Shown: positions 25,998 to 34,735, counted from the first letter of the stretch. The stretch is 64,000 nt of DNA from Jannaschia donghaensis (GCF_001403795.1 NZ_CXSU01000005.1:187244-251243); one strand, 5' to 3'. Numbers and translations: made by a program. Notes: a model not told the origin generated them from the letters alone.

Positions 25998-27195
25998 TAC
26001 CCCCTGGCTGCACATCGTCGGCATCGGGGAGGATGGCCTGGAGGGTCTGACGCCCGCCACGCGCACCATCGTCGAGGCCGCCGAGATTATCATCGGCGGC
26101 GACCGTCACCATGTCCTGTCCGGGGCGATCACGGCCAGACGGCTTGCCTGGCCCAGCCCGTTCGACGCGCTGATCGACCAGTTGATTTCCCTGCGCGGAC
26201 AACGGGTCGTCGTTCTGGCCACGGGCGATCCGCTGTGGTTCAGCGTGGGCGCGCGTATCGGCCGTGCCATTCCCGCCGGGCAGATCGTCTATCACCCGCA
26301 ATTGTCGGCCTTCCAACTTGCCGCCGCGCGCATGGGCTGGTCCATGGCGGACGTCGAAACCCTCACCGTCCACGGGCGCCCGGTGGAGCAGATGATCGCC
26401 TTCATCCAGCCCGACGCGCGGCTGCTGATCCTGACCACCGGGGCGCAGACCCCCGCGCAGATCGCGAAATTCCTGACCGATCGCGGCTTTGGCAAATCGG
26501 CCCTGACCGTCCTTGCCAATATGGGCGGCGCGTCCGAGGCGCGGTTCGACGCCACCGCCGAAGACTGGTCGCACGACGTGCCCGCCTTCAACACACTTGC
26601 CGTCGATTGCATCGCGGCCCCCGACGCGGCGTTGCTGCCGCGGATTCCGGGGCTGTCCGACGATTTGTTCCGCTCGGACGGCACGATGACCAAGCGGGAG
26701 GTTCGCGCCGCGACGCTGGCCAAGCTGATGCCCATGCGCGGCGCGCTGTTGTGGGACATCGGCACCGGGTCCGGCTCGGTCGCGATCGAATGGATCCGCG
26801 CCGCCCGCAGTGCCCGCGCCATCGGCATCGAACCCCGTGCCGACCGCCGCGCCATGGCCGCCGAAAACGCACTGGCGCTGGGCGCACCGCGCCTCGACCT
26901 GCGCGACGGTGAAGTACCGGAGGCGCTCCGGGATCTGCCGGCCCCCGATGCCGTCTTCATCGGCGGGGGCCTCTCGGAGGCAACGTTCGATCATGCCTTT
27001 GCGGCCCTGAAACCGCTGGGCCGTCTGGTGGCGAACGCGGTCACTTTGGAATCGGAAACCATCCTGACCCGGCTTCACCAGACGCATGGCGGCGATTTGG
27101 CGCGCATTTCCGTCGACAGGGCCGAACCCGTCGGCGCATATCGCGGCTGGCGTCCGTCGATGGCGGTGACGCAATGGTCGCTGGTCAAGCGATGA
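25990..27195 (+). CDS. cobL: Precorrin-6Y C5,15-methyltransferase / decarboxylase
   Basis: A 401-residue fusion of CbiE-like and CbiT-like domains. Residues 1 to about 205 are the tetrapyrrole methylase (LHIVGIGEDGLEGLTP, GGDRHHVL, LATGDPLWFSVGARI); residues about 235-401 are the SAM-dependent CbiT part (TMTKREVRAATLAKL, LLWDIGTGSGSVAIEWIR). It methylates C5 and C15 and removes the C12 acetate carboxyl. Start is GTG at 25990, with no strong Shine-Dalgarno, consistent with coupling from the small ORF. The stop overlaps cobI by ATGA. Confidence 0.95.
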   Translation: MSDTPWLHIVGIGEDGLEGLTPATRTIVEAAEIIIGGDRHHVLSGAITARRLAWPSPFDALIDQLISLRGQRVVVLATGDPLWFSVGARIGRAIPAGQIVYHPQLSAFQLAAARMGWSMADVETLTVHGRPVEQMIAFIQPDARLLILTTGAQTPAQIAKFLTDRGFGKSALTVLANMGGASEARFDATAEDWSHDVPAFNTLAVDCIAAPDAALLPRIPGLSDDLFRSDGTMTKREVRAATLAKLMPMRGALLWDIGTGSGSVAIEWIRAARSARAIGIEPRADRRAMAAENALALGAPRLDLRDGEVPEALRDLPAPDAVFIGGGLSEATFDHAFAALKPLGRLVANAVTLESETILTRLHQTHGGDLARISVDRAEPVGAYRGWRPSMAVTQWSLVKR

Positions 27196-27887
27196 CCGGC
27201 ACGCTCTTCGGTGTCGGCCTCGGCCCCGGCGATCCGGACCTGATCACGCGCCGCGCCGCCCGGCTGATCGAAGCGGCCACGCATGTTGCCTATCCGTCGC
27301 TGGCCGGGGGAGAGAGTTTCGCGCGGTCCATCGCCGCCGACCTGATCCCGAATGGGGCGACAGAAATCCGCATGGACGTGCCGATGTCCCGCAACCGCGC
27401 GCCGGCGCAGGCGGCCTATGATGCGGGGGCGGCGCAGATCGCCGATGCGTTGACACAAGGCAACGACGTCGTCTGCCTGTGCGAAGGCGATCCGTTCTTC
27501 TACGGCTCCTTCATGTATCTCTTCGCGCGGCTCAAGGGCCGGTTCGCGGTGGAGGTCGTGCCTGGCGTTACGTCCCTGACCGCCTGCGCCGCCGCCGCCG
27601 CGATGCCACTGACCGCGCGCAACGAAGTGATGATTGTTTTGCCCGGACCCTTGCCCGACGATGCGCTGCGCGACCATCTGCGCGCCGCCGACACGCTGGT
27701 GGTGATGAAGGTCGGGCGGCATCTGCCGCGCCTGCGCGCCCTGTTGGAAAGCGAGGGGCTGGCCGGGACTTACATCGAACGGGCCACGCTGGGGTCGCAG
27801 TTGGTTCTTCCGCTGCAAGATGCCCTCGACGATGCGCCCTATTTCTCCATGATCCTCGTCACGAAGGGGGCCGACCCATGGCTCTGA
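27192..27887 (+). CDS. cobI: Precorrin-2 C20-methyltransferase
   Basis: A 231-residue SAM-dependent tetrapyrrole methylase. Signature segments are GVGLGPGDPDLITRRAARLI at the N-terminus, VCLCEGDPFFYGSFMYLFARL and VVPGVTSLTACAAAAAMPL. CobI/CbiL adds the C20 methyl, the first committed methylation of the corrin route. The ATG at 27192 overlaps the cobL stop; the end overlaps the cbiG-cobJ start by ten bases. Confidence 0.95.
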   Translation: MTGTLFGVGLGPGDPDLITRRAARLIEAATHVAYPSLAGGESFARSIAADLIPNGATEIRMDVPMSRNRAPAQAAYDAGAAQIADALTQGNDVVCLCEGDPFFYGSFMYLFARLKGRFAVEVVPGVTSLTACAAAAAMPLTARNEVMIVLPGPLPDDALRDHLRAADTLVVMKVGRHLPRLRALLESEGLAGTYIERATLGSQLVLPLQDALDDAPYFSMILVTKGADPWL

Positions 27888-29674
27888 ACCCGATTGTCCT
27901 GGCCCTCAACGCGGCCGGGGAAGACACGGCGTGGCGCATCGCCGACGCGCTGAACTGTCCACTCCACGGCCGCGAAGATCGTACCACTGCGCAGATCACG
28001 TTCCCCAACGCCCTCGACCACGCGCGCGATCTGTTTGCCGCGGGCCACGCGGTCATCGGGGTCTGTGCCTCCGGCATCCTGATCCGGGCCATCGCTCCGC
28101 TTCTGGCGGATAAGACGGCGGAGCCGCCGGTGATCTCTGTCTCCGACGACGGCAAGGTGGTCGTCCCGCTCCTCGGTGGACATCGCGGGGCCAACCGGTT
28201 GGCGCGGCAGGTGGCCGGGGCATTGGGGGGGACGGCGGCGGTAACGACGGCGGGCGACGTGGCGCTGGGCGTGGCGCTGGATGAGCCTCCCGTGGGGTAC
28301 CGGCTTGCGAACCCCGAGGATGCGAAGGACGTCATGGCGGCACTGCTGTCGGGCGGCGGCGCGACGCAGACGGGGGAGGCGCTGTTCGACCTTCCGACGG
28401 GCGACGCGGTGGAAATCGCGGTGACGGAGGCTCAGGTGACGGGCGGCCCGGCAAAGCTGGTCTATCATTCCCAACGCTTTGCCTTGGGCGTCGGTTGCGC
28501 GCGCGATGCGGACGCCCAGGAACTTTGGGACAACGTGTCGGCCGTGCTGGCCGAGGCGGGCGTGGCACCGGGGGCGGTCGCGTCGGTCAATACGCTGGAC
28601 CTCAAGCTGGACGAACCGGCGATGAACCTGCTGGCCGCCCGATTGGGCGTGCCGCTGCGCGCCTTCACGGCCGCCGACCTGTCCGCGATCGAGGTGCCGA
28701 ACCCATCGGAGGTCGTGCGCGCGGAGGTGGGCACGGCATCGGTGTCGGAGGCGTCGGCCCTTGCCGCGTCGAAGGGTGCCCTCGTGGTCGCAAAGCGCAA
28801 GACGGCCGCGACGACCGCCGCCCTGGCCCGCGCCGCCGATCCCATCACCCGCCACGCGGGACGCGCGCGTGGCCGCTTGTCCATCGTGTCCATCGGCCCG
28901 GGCCAGGCCGCCTGGCGCACACCCGAAGCCAGCCGTCTGGTGCAGGAGGCGGAGGAGCTGGTTGGCTACGGCCTCTACATCGATCTTCTGGGGCCGTTGG
29001 CGGCGGGCAAGCCGCGCGCGGACTTCCCCTTGGGCGGAGAAGAGGCCCGCTGCCGTCACGCGCTGGAACGCGCGGGCGAAGGGCGCAATGTTGCGCTGAT
29101 CTGTTCGGGCGATGCGGGGATCTATGCCATGGGCGCGCTGGTGTTCGAGTTGATGGCGCGCACCGACGACAGCGCCGTCAGCGCCGCCGCGCGCCGGGTC
29201 GAAGTCGTCTGCACCCCCGGTGTCAGCGCGTTGCAGGCCGCCGCCGCCCGGGCCGGTGCGCCGCTGGGGCACGACTTCTGCGCCATCTCTCTCTCGGACC
29301 TGCTGACGCCCCGCGAAGACATCGTGAAGCGTCTGAACGCCGCCGCGCAGGGCGATTTCGTCATCGCTTTCTACAACCCTGTGTCCCGCCGCCGCCGTAC
29401 CCTCCTGGCCGAGGCGCGCGACATCCTGCTGCAGCACCGCCCGGCGGACACGCCGGTCATGCTCGCCTCGTCTTTGGGCCGGCCGGAGGAGCAGTTTCGG
29501 TATCGCAGGCTGGACGCATTGGACGTGGATGAAGTCGACATGCTGACCGTGGTGCTGGTGGGATCAAGCCACACCAGACTGGTCAAGACCGGAGACGGGG
29601 CGCGGATGTTCACGCCGCGCGGCTATGCCCGCAAGATGACCGGCGGCGATCTGGAAACGGGAGAGACGACATGA
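27878..29674 (+). CDS. cobJ: CbiG-CobJ fusion: cobalt-precorrin-5A hydrolase / precorrin-3B C17-methyltransferase
   Basis: A 598-residue fusion. Residues about 45-130 match the CbiG N-domain (VIGVCASGILIRAIAPLL, VVVPLLGGHRGANRLA, TTAGD); about 200-320 match the CbiG C-domain/CobE (LGVGCARDADAQELW, VASVNTLDLKLDEPAMN); about 333-598 are CobJ/CbiH (LSIVSIGPGQAAWRTPEA, ALICSGDAGIYAMGALVFEL, VIAFYNPVSRRR). CobJ methylates C17 with ring contraction; CbiG opens the lactone in the cobalt-early route. A full CbiG with its N-domain, together with cbiX, points toward cobalt-containing intermediates. Neighbours overlap on both sides (10 bp and ATGA). Confidence 0.93.
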   Translation: MALNPIVLALNAAGEDTAWRIADALNCPLHGREDRTTAQITFPNALDHARDLFAAGHAVIGVCASGILIRAIAPLLADKTAEPPVISVSDDGKVVVPLLGGHRGANRLARQVAGALGGTAAVTTAGDVALGVALDEPPVGYRLANPEDAKDVMAALLSGGGATQTGEALFDLPTGDAVEIAVTEAQVTGGPAKLVYHSQRFALGVGCARDADAQELWDNVSAVLAEAGVAPGAVASVNTLDLKLDEPAMNLLAARLGVPLRAFTAADLSAIEVPNPSEVVRAEVGTASVSEASALAASKGALVVAKRKTAATTAALARAADPITRHAGRARGRLSIVSIGPGQAAWRTPEASRLVQEAEELVGYGLYIDLLGPLAAGKPRADFPLGGEEARCRHALERAGEGRNVALICSGDAGIYAMGALVFELMARTDDSAVSAAARRVEVVCTPGVSALQAAAARAGAPLGHDFCAISLSDLLTPREDIVKRLNAAAQGDFVIAFYNPVSRRRRTLLAEARDILLQHRPADTPVMLASSLGRPEEQFRYRRLDALDVDEVDMLTVVLVGSSHTRLVKTGDGARMFTPRGYARKMTGGDLETGETT

Positions 29675-30438
29675 CGGTCCATTTCATCGGTGCCGGACCC
29701 GGCGACCCGGAATTGCTGACGCTGAAGGCGCAGCGCCTGATCCGGGCCTGTCCCGTCTGTCTGTACGCGGGGTCGCTGGTGCCCGAAGCTGTTGTGGCCG
29801 AGGCCGCTGACGGCGCGCGCGTATTGGACACGGCATCGATGACCCTGGACGAGACCCACGCGGAGATCGTGGCGGCCACGGCGCGCGGGCAGGATGTGGC
29901 GCGGGTGCATTCGGGCGATCCATCGCTTTACGGGGCCATCGCGGAGCAGATCCGGCGGCTGCGCGCCGACGGGATCGCGTACGAGATCACGCCCGGCGTG
30001 CCCGCCTATGCCGCCGCCGCCGCCGCCCTTGGGCAGGAATTGACGGTGCCCGAGATCGCGCAATCCATCGTGCTGACCCGCGTGTCGATGAAGTCCACGT
30101 CGATGCCCGAACGCGAGACGCTGGACAATTTCGGTCGCACCGGCGCGACGCTGGCCATCCATCTGGGAATCCGCAACCTGCGGGAGATCGAGCGCGTGCT
30201 GACGCCGCACTACGGGGCGGATTGTCCGGTCGTCGTGGGATACCGCGTGGGCTGGCCCGATCAGATGTTTCTGCGCGGAACGCTTTCGGACATTCACGGT
30301 AAGGTCCGGGCGGCGAAGATCACCCGCACCGCGCTGATCCTGGTCGGCCCGGCATTGGGAGAGGTGGGCGATTTCAAGGATTCCGCGCTCTACGATCCCG
30401 CCATGCCCCACGTCCTGCGGCCCGTGGCGACGGGCTGA
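29671..30438 (+). CDS. cobM: Precorrin-4 C11-methyltransferase
   Basis: A 255-residue tetrapyrrole methylase. Typical segments are VHFIGAGPGDPELLTLKAQRLI, CLYAGSLVPEAVV, VHSGDPSLYGAIAEQIRRL and PGVPAYAAAAAALGQELTVPE. CobM/CbiF methylates C11. It is the last gene of the run, overlapping cbiG-cobJ by ATGA. A weak hairpin (GCGAA/TTCGC, 30460-30476) about 20 bases past the stop may end the transcript. The operon as seen lacks cobG/cobZ, cobK/cbiJ, cobF/cbiD and the late steps, which must lie elsewhere. Confidence 0.95.
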   Translation: MTVHFIGAGPGDPELLTLKAQRLIRACPVCLYAGSLVPEAVVAEAADGARVLDTASMTLDETHAEIVAATARGQDVARVHSGDPSLYGAIAEQIRRLRADGIAYEITPGVPAYAAAAAALGQELTVPEIAQSIVLTRVSMKSTSMPERETLDNFGRTGATLAIHLGIRNLREIERVLTPHYGADCPVVVGYRVGWPDQMFLRGTLSDIHGKVRAAKITRTALILVGPALGEVGDFKDSALYDPAMPHVLRPVATG

Positions 30439-30568
30439 CGTCCCCGTCGCAGACCCGTCGCGAAGGGCCTTTTCGCATTCATTGACTCTTCATGGTTGTC
30501 CGTCAGACTGAACCACGAGGCGGATTTGCGACTCGTGTTGAGTCTGGTCTGTCGTTGCGGAGGGTACA

Positions 30569-30943
30569 ATGTCCGAGTCCGAGCTTTTCCACCTGCCCGC
30601 CGAAGTTCGCGAAGGTCTGGCCCTGGCCCGGGCCCGCGATCGCAAATCCACCGGGGGCCGCCTGCGCGTTCAGATGGGCGAAGCCTGGTATCCCATCATC
30701 ACCTTTGACGAGACGGGTTTCGAAGTGCCGCTGACGGCCTTTGCGGACGCGCCGCACCTGCGGGGTCTTGTTGAAATCCACGACGGGCCACGCATGATCC
30801 GCACCGTTCTGGTCGTCGCGGGTGAGCCGTCGGGCGATACGATGCGCTATGATTTCAAACGCACCACGGCCCCGCGGATGCAGGCACCGGTCGATTACGA
30901 ACGGACGACCGAGGCCCCTGTAGCCTATCTGACGGGCCGCTGA
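30569..30943 (+). CDS. Conserved hypothetical protein, 124 residues
   Basis: A small soluble protein, no signal peptide or membrane segment. It opens MSESELFHLPAEVREGLALARARDRK and has a compact beta-rich middle (RLRVQMGEAWYPIITFDETGFEV; VPLTAFADAPHLRGLVEIHDG) and a hydrophobic strand MIRTVLVVAGEPSG. GCGGAGGG lies just before the ATG, a strong site. The pattern looks like a PilZ-like or small beta-barrel fold, but this is uncertain and no function is claimed. The stop is four bases from the convergent dipeptidase gene. Confidence 0.75.
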   Translation: MSESELFHLPAEVREGLALARARDRKSTGGRLRVQMGEAWYPIITFDETGFEVPLTAFADAPHLRGLVEIHDGPRMIRTVLVVAGEPSGDTMRYDFKRTTAPRMQAPVDYERTTEAPVAYLTGR

Positions 30944-30947
30944 CGGA

Positions 30948-31739
30948 TTAGGGCGTCGGGGCGACCGAGTAATAGGCCGCGGGCGCGCCCGATATCCGGG
31001 CCCACATCTGATCGCCGAGCGAGAAGTGCCACCATTCGGTCGGGTTGTTGACGAACCCTGCGTCGACCATCAACCAATAGAGCAGGCGACGGTTCGCCCG
31101 TGCCTCTCGGTGCGAAAAGGCCAGGCCGGTCGGGTCGGCTTCCAGCGCATCGGTGTTCGACGCTTCCGACACGTCGTCGAAGATCGTTCCCATGAACAGC
31201 TCCGCCCCACCGGTACGACGGATCGTCAGATCGATCGCCCCACCGGTCGCATGTGGTGGGGGCGACAGCGGATCGATCGCGCCATCCGCGCCGCGTGCCC
31301 AGTATTTCTCCGTTTCGGTGGCGATGCGCGCGCTGTCCCAATCGGGATAGGTGGCGCGCAAAGTGGCCGGCATCCAGTGATCGTGAAAGTGGTTCTGGAC
31401 CGCGATGGGCCGCCAGGCGTCGAACACCCACAGCTCCAGATCGTAATCCGCCAGTCGCGCATTCACGCCGGTCAGAAGGTCGATCAGTGGCCGGCGCAGC
31501 AGAAGGTCGGGCGTGCTGCCCTCCACCCGCTCGTGATAGGGGGCGGTCGGCGTGTGATAGGCATTTTCGCCCGCGATGCCGAAGGTGCGCACGTCGGCCA
31601 TCGCATCGGCATTACGCGGGTCCGCCAGATCGACGGCATGATCGCGGTAGCCGGGGCGCAGGGCGGCGGCGCGCGTCACCTGCGTCCCCAGGGGGCGGTC
31701 GCGCAGGGCGGCGAGCGGGCCATGAAGCAAACTGGACAT
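30948..31739 (-). CDS. D-alanyl-D-alanine dipeptidase (M15D, VanX/DdpX-like)
   Basis: A 263-residue zinc dipeptidase. Metal ligands follow the M15D pattern: His and Asp in PHATGGAIDLTIR and the Glu/His pair in TEWWHFSLG; an upstream arginine lies in VFDAWRP, as in VanX. The enzyme cleaves D-Ala-D-Ala. No other vancomycin-resistance genes are nearby and the host is Gram-negative, so peptidoglycan dipeptide salvage is the likely role. The gene diverges from a D-amino-acid transaminase 63 bases away, which would use the product. No signal peptide is evident, pointing to the cytoplasm. Confidence 0.9.
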   Translation of the reverse strand: MSSLLHGPLAALRDRPLGTQVTRAAALRPGYRDHAVDLADPRNADAMADVRTFGIAGENAYHTPTAPYHERVEGSTPDLLLRRPLIDLLTGVNARLADYDLELWVFDAWRPIAVQNHFHDHWMPATLRATYPDWDSARIATETEKYWARGADGAIDPLSPPPHATGGAIDLTIRRTGGAELFMGTIFDDVSEASNTDALEADPTGLAFSHREARANRRLLYWLMVDAGFVNNPTEWWHFSLGDQMWARISGAPAAYYSVAPTP

Positions 31740-31802
31740 GACTGGCAGGCTTGACCGCCGCCGCCCCCTTTCGCAAGAGGGGGATGGCCCGAGGAGAATA
31801 CC

Positions 31803-32657
31803 ATGCGCACAGTCTACGTGAACGGCGACTACCTGCCCGAGGATCAGGCGAAGGTGTCGATCTTCGACCGGGGGTTCCTTTTCGCAGATGGCGTCTACGA
31901 AGTGACCAGCGTCCTAGACGGCAAGTTGATCGATTTTGCCGGGCACGCCAAGCGATTGCAGCGGTCGATGGACGAACTGGACATGACGGCCGCCATCGAC
32001 ATGGACGAATTGCTGGAGATTCACCGCGAACTCGTTCGCGTCAACGATATCACCGACGGGCTGATCTATCTTCAGGTGACGCGCGGCGCGGCGGACCGCG
32101 ATTTTCTCTATCCGGCGGAAGACACGCCGCCGACGGTTGTGCTTTTCACGCAAGCCAAACCCGGTCTGGCGGACAGCCCCATGGCCGAGACGGGCATGAA
32201 GGTCGTCACGATTCCCGATCGCCGCTGGGGACGTCGCGACATCAAGACGGTGCAGCTTCTGTATCCCAGCATGGGCAAGATGGAGGCCAAGGCGCAGGGC
32301 GCGGACGACGCCTGGATGGTGGAGGAGGGCGCCGTGACCGAAGGCACGTCGAACAACGCCTACATCGTCAAGGACGGCGTGATCGTGACGCGGCACCTGG
32401 GCGAGGAAATCCTGCACGGGATCACCCGCAAGGCGGTTCTGGCCTTCGCGCGGGAGGCGCAGATGAAGGTGGATGAGCGGGCGTTCACCGTCGAGGAGGC
32501 GCTTGCGGCAGACGAGGCCTTCGTCACGTCGGCCAGCAGTTTCGTCATGCCGGTGGTGTCCATCGACGGGCAGCAGATCGGCACGGGCACACCCGGCAAG
32601 ACGGTCGCGCGCCTGCGGGAAATCTATCTCGAGGAGATGCGGAAGGCGGCCGTTTAA
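31803..32657 (+). CDS. D-amino-acid transaminase (PLP class IV)
   Basis: A 284-residue class IV aminotransferase. The PLP lysine is in RDIKTVQLLYPSMGK, equivalent to the lysine of Bacillus D-amino-acid transaminase; EGAVTEGTSNNAYIV is the family signature, and the N-terminal VYVNGDYLPEDQAKVSIFDRGFLFADGVYEV is standard. It would move amino groups between D-amino acids and 2-oxo acids, e.g. D-Ala to pyruvate. Pairing with the divergent D-Ala-D-Ala dipeptidase supports the D-specific call over branched-chain aminotransferase. GGAG precedes the ATG. Confidence 0.9.
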   Translation: MRTVYVNGDYLPEDQAKVSIFDRGFLFADGVYEVTSVLDGKLIDFAGHAKRLQRSMDELDMTAAIDMDELLEIHRELVRVNDITDGLIYLQVTRGAADRDFLYPAEDTPPTVVLFTQAKPGLADSPMAETGMKVVTIPDRRWGRRDIKTVQLLYPSMGKMEAKAQGADDAWMVEEGAVTEGTSNNAYIVKDGVIVTRHLGEEILHGITRKAVLAFAREAQMKVDERAFTVEEALAADEAFVTSASSFVMPVVSIDGQQIGTGTPGKTVARLREIYLEEMRKAAV

Positions 32658-32666
32658 GCGCGCGTC

Positions 32667-33707
32667 CTAGCCTGACAGCGGCGCGCCTAGGTCCAGCCAG
32701 ATCGGCCGGTGATCGCTGGGGCGTTTTGCGCGCGGCTCCCCGTCGTTCTCTACCTCCGCCTCGAAAGCATCGTGGCCTATGCCCGCATCCTCCACATGGC
32801 TGCGCAGGGCGGGCGAGACGGCGAAATGATCCAAAAGCAGGGGCCGGTCCAGAACGCCGTCCACGAAATCGTCGAACCGCGCGGTGAACAGCTGTGGTGC
32901 CGGCACACGCGCGATCAGCGGGTGGTGGAAGATCAGCTCGGGGTAGAAGGTGGACCCCAGGACGATGTCGGCCACGTTATGCGTCAGATAGCTGCGTTCG
33001 AACAGGTCGCGGCCGGGCCCGTCGTTGAAATCGCCGGTCACGACGATGCGCGCGTCGCCGTCGGCCTGCACCAGAGTGTCGAGATAGCCGCGCAGACGGA
33101 ACCCTTCGGCCGAGATGCGCCGCCGCGCCTCCAACGCCTGAACCACGAACTCCTGCCGCCGCGCGGGATCTTCCCACTTCGACTGGCCGAATTGGACGTA
33201 TTTCGACTTGGTGTGCAGCACCACTATACGCACCGGGGCCGCGCCCACCGGATCCGCGTCGACGACGAGGGGCAGACGTGTGAAGTCATAGCCCTCCAAA
33301 AGCATATCGCCATTGACGTCCGCATCCCAGATGTCGGCCAGGGCAAGCGTTTCGGGGTCGTCAGCGCGCTGGATCGCGGCGCATCGCCCGCCCTCGCGGC
33401 GCAGCACATAGAGTTTCTGCGCGCCGCCGTCCGTGCCCTGGATCATCTGCCACTGCGCCCCCGTGGCCGGCGTCACGACATCGTCGAGGAAGAGTTGCAT
33501 CTCTTCCACTGCGCTGGGTCCTTCCTGCAGGCACAGCACGTCGGGGGATAAGGTGGCGACGACACGGGCAACGCGGCCCGCCGCCTCCCGGGCGTCATCG
33601 GAGGTGAGGCCTGAACCACGGTCCGGGTCGAAGGTGCCCCACGACGGACTGGCGTTGCCGCGGAACCATCGGTTCATCCACTCGATATTCCAGTTCACGA
33701 CACGCAT
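32667..33707 (-). CDS. Endonuclease/exonuclease/phosphatase family hydrolase
   Basis: A 346-residue protein of the EEP fold (DNase I / AP endonuclease / phosphatase). Motifs in order: VVNWNIEWMN, VLCLQEG with the metal-binding Glu, VVLHTKSK, IVVTGDFNDGPG with the Asp-x-Asn metal/phosphate site, and the terminal SDHRPIWLDL carrying the catalytic Asp-His. No signal peptide. Substrate (nucleic acid, lipid phosphate or other phosphodiester) is not decided by sequence. It converges with the transaminase gene nine bases away. Confidence 0.88.
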   Translation of the reverse strand: MRVVNWNIEWMNRWFRGNASPSWGTFDPDRGSGLTSDDAREAAGRVARVVATLSPDVLCLQEGPSAVEEMQLFLDDVVTPATGAQWQMIQGTDGGAQKLYVLRREGGRCAAIQRADDPETLALADIWDADVNGDMLLEGYDFTRLPLVVDADPVGAAPVRIVVLHTKSKYVQFGQSKWEDPARRQEFVVQALEARRRISAEGFRLRGYLDTLVQADGDARIVVTGDFNDGPGRDLFERSYLTHNVADIVLGSTFYPELIFHHPLIARVPAPQLFTARFDDFVDGVLDRPLLLDHFAVSPALRSHVEDAGIGHDAFEAEVENDGEPRAKRPSDHRPIWLDLGAPLSG

Positions 33708-33767
33708 ACCGGTCCTCCGGTTGGAAATGCCCGGCGCACCCGGGGGCCGGGGTCGATCCGGGGAAAG

Positions 33768-34019
33768 TCAGTCCCAGCCGAGGATGACCTTGACCTGACT
33801 GCGCGCGTTCATCCGCCGGACGCCGCCGAAATCAAGGTTGCGGCCCTGCAACTGCATGTGCAGTGCGGCGATCTGGCGGGTGGTCAGGGTGCGTGCGTCC
33901 ACCCCCCGGAAGCCCAGGTAGTTCAGCCGCTGCTGGACCGATGCGACGAGTTGAGCGTTCGGGGCTGCGACAGCGGGTGTTGCGACAGCAAGGGCGAGCG
34001 CCAGAATGAGGGATCGCAT
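33768..34019 (-). CDS. Small secreted protein, paralog A
   Basis: An 83-residue protein: signal peptide MRSLILALALAVATPAVA, then a 65-residue mature part with VASVQQRLNYLGFRGVDARTLTTRQIAALHMQL. The pattern (LxxLGF..VD...L..RQ.A.LH..L) recurs in the neighbouring gene, so the two are tandem paralogs. AAGGAAC lies just upstream of the ATG. A helix-turn-helix-like fold or peptidoglycan-binding-like helices are conceivable, but no function is known. Confidence 0.72.
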   Translation of the reverse strand: MRSLILALALAVATPAVAAPNAQLVASVQQRLNYLGFRGVDARTLTTRQIAALHMQLQGRNLDFGGVRRMNARSQVKVILGWD

Positions 34020-34020
34020 G

Positions 34021-34335
34021 TCAGTTCCTTTCGATGACGCGCTGCAAAAGGCCTCCGCGCAGGATGGATCGGATGCGGGCTTGTGTCCCGCTGCTCGATC
34101 GTCCTTCGTGCAACGCGACGTCGAGCAGGGAGACCTTGCGGTTCGACAGGCGCGCGACGTCCGTATCGAACCCGTAAAACCGTAATTCGCGCGCGATACG
34201 GCCCCGGCGTCCCGTCAATTCGGCACGCTCCCCGACGATGCCGGGGGGTGGCGGGACGAAGACGCCCTGCGCGGCGGCGGGCGCGGCAAGCGGCATCGCG
34301 GCGGCGAGGGCGAGGATCAGAATGGCACGAGGCAT
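34021..34335 (-). CDS. Small secreted protein, paralog B
   Basis: A 104-residue protein with a signal peptide (cleavage near AAAQG) and a mature segment IARELRFYGFDTDVARLSNRKVSLLDVALHEGR followed by TQARIRSILRG. It aligns by eye with the next gene (FYGF/YLGF, D-x-x-x-L-S/T-x-R, LHxxL, final I-L-x-G). The ATG at 34335 has GGAG eight bases upstream; the longer open frame is shadow. One base separates it from paralog A, so they are co-transcribed. Confidence 0.75.
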   Translation of the reverse strand: MPRAILILALAAAMPLAAPAAAQGVFVPPPPGIVGERAELTGRRGRIARELRFYGFDTDVARLSNRKVSLLDVALHEGRSSSGTQARIRSILRGGLLQRVIERN

Positions 34336-34423
34336 GGGAGAGGCTCCTTCAAGGATATCATAGCAAAACGGGGGCCGGGTTGGACAGTCAGACCTGCGTG
34401 ATCGGCCCGGTCGGCGGCGCGGA

Positions 34424-34735
34424 TCAGTCCTTGCCCACGTTCTCGGCAAAACTCTTGTCGAAGGCGGCGGTCTGGGCCTCGGTCGCATCGGTCTGGTGCA
34501 ACGCCTTCCAATCCGCAAACGGCATGCCGTAGAACGCTTCGCGCGCGTCTTCCTTGGACATCTCGATCCCGTAGTCGGCCGCCGCTTCGCCGTACCAGCG
34601 CGACAGGCAATTGCGACAGAACCCGGCCAGGTTCATCAGGTCGATGTTCTGCGCATCGGGGCGATCCTCCAACAGATGCTGTCGCAGGCGGCGGAAGGCG
34701 GCGGCTTCGATCTGGGTGCGGGTGGCGTCGTCCAT
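34424..34735 (-). CDS. DUF1244 family protein
   Basis: A 103-residue cytosolic alpha-helical protein, recognised as DUF1244 by AAFRRLRQHLLEDRPDAQNIDLMNLAGFCRNCLSRW (split across residues 12-47) and YGIEMSKEDAREAFYGMPFADWK. The FCRNCL cysteine pair could bind metal. The family is conserved across alphaproteobacteria with no known function. It lies upstream of the two small secreted genes on the same strand, 88 bases away, and diverges from pyk. Confidence 0.88.
   Translation of the reverse strand: MDDATRTQIEAAAFRRLRQHLLEDRPDAQNIDLMNLAGFCRNCLSRWYGEAAADYGIEMSKEDAREAFYGMPFADWKALHQTDATEAQTAAFDKSFAENVGKD

Noticed and set aside
30948-31739. Vancomycin-resistance gene vanX
   Set aside because: No vanH, vanA or regulatory pair is nearby and the organism appears Gram-negative; peptidoglycan salvage explains the dipeptidase better.
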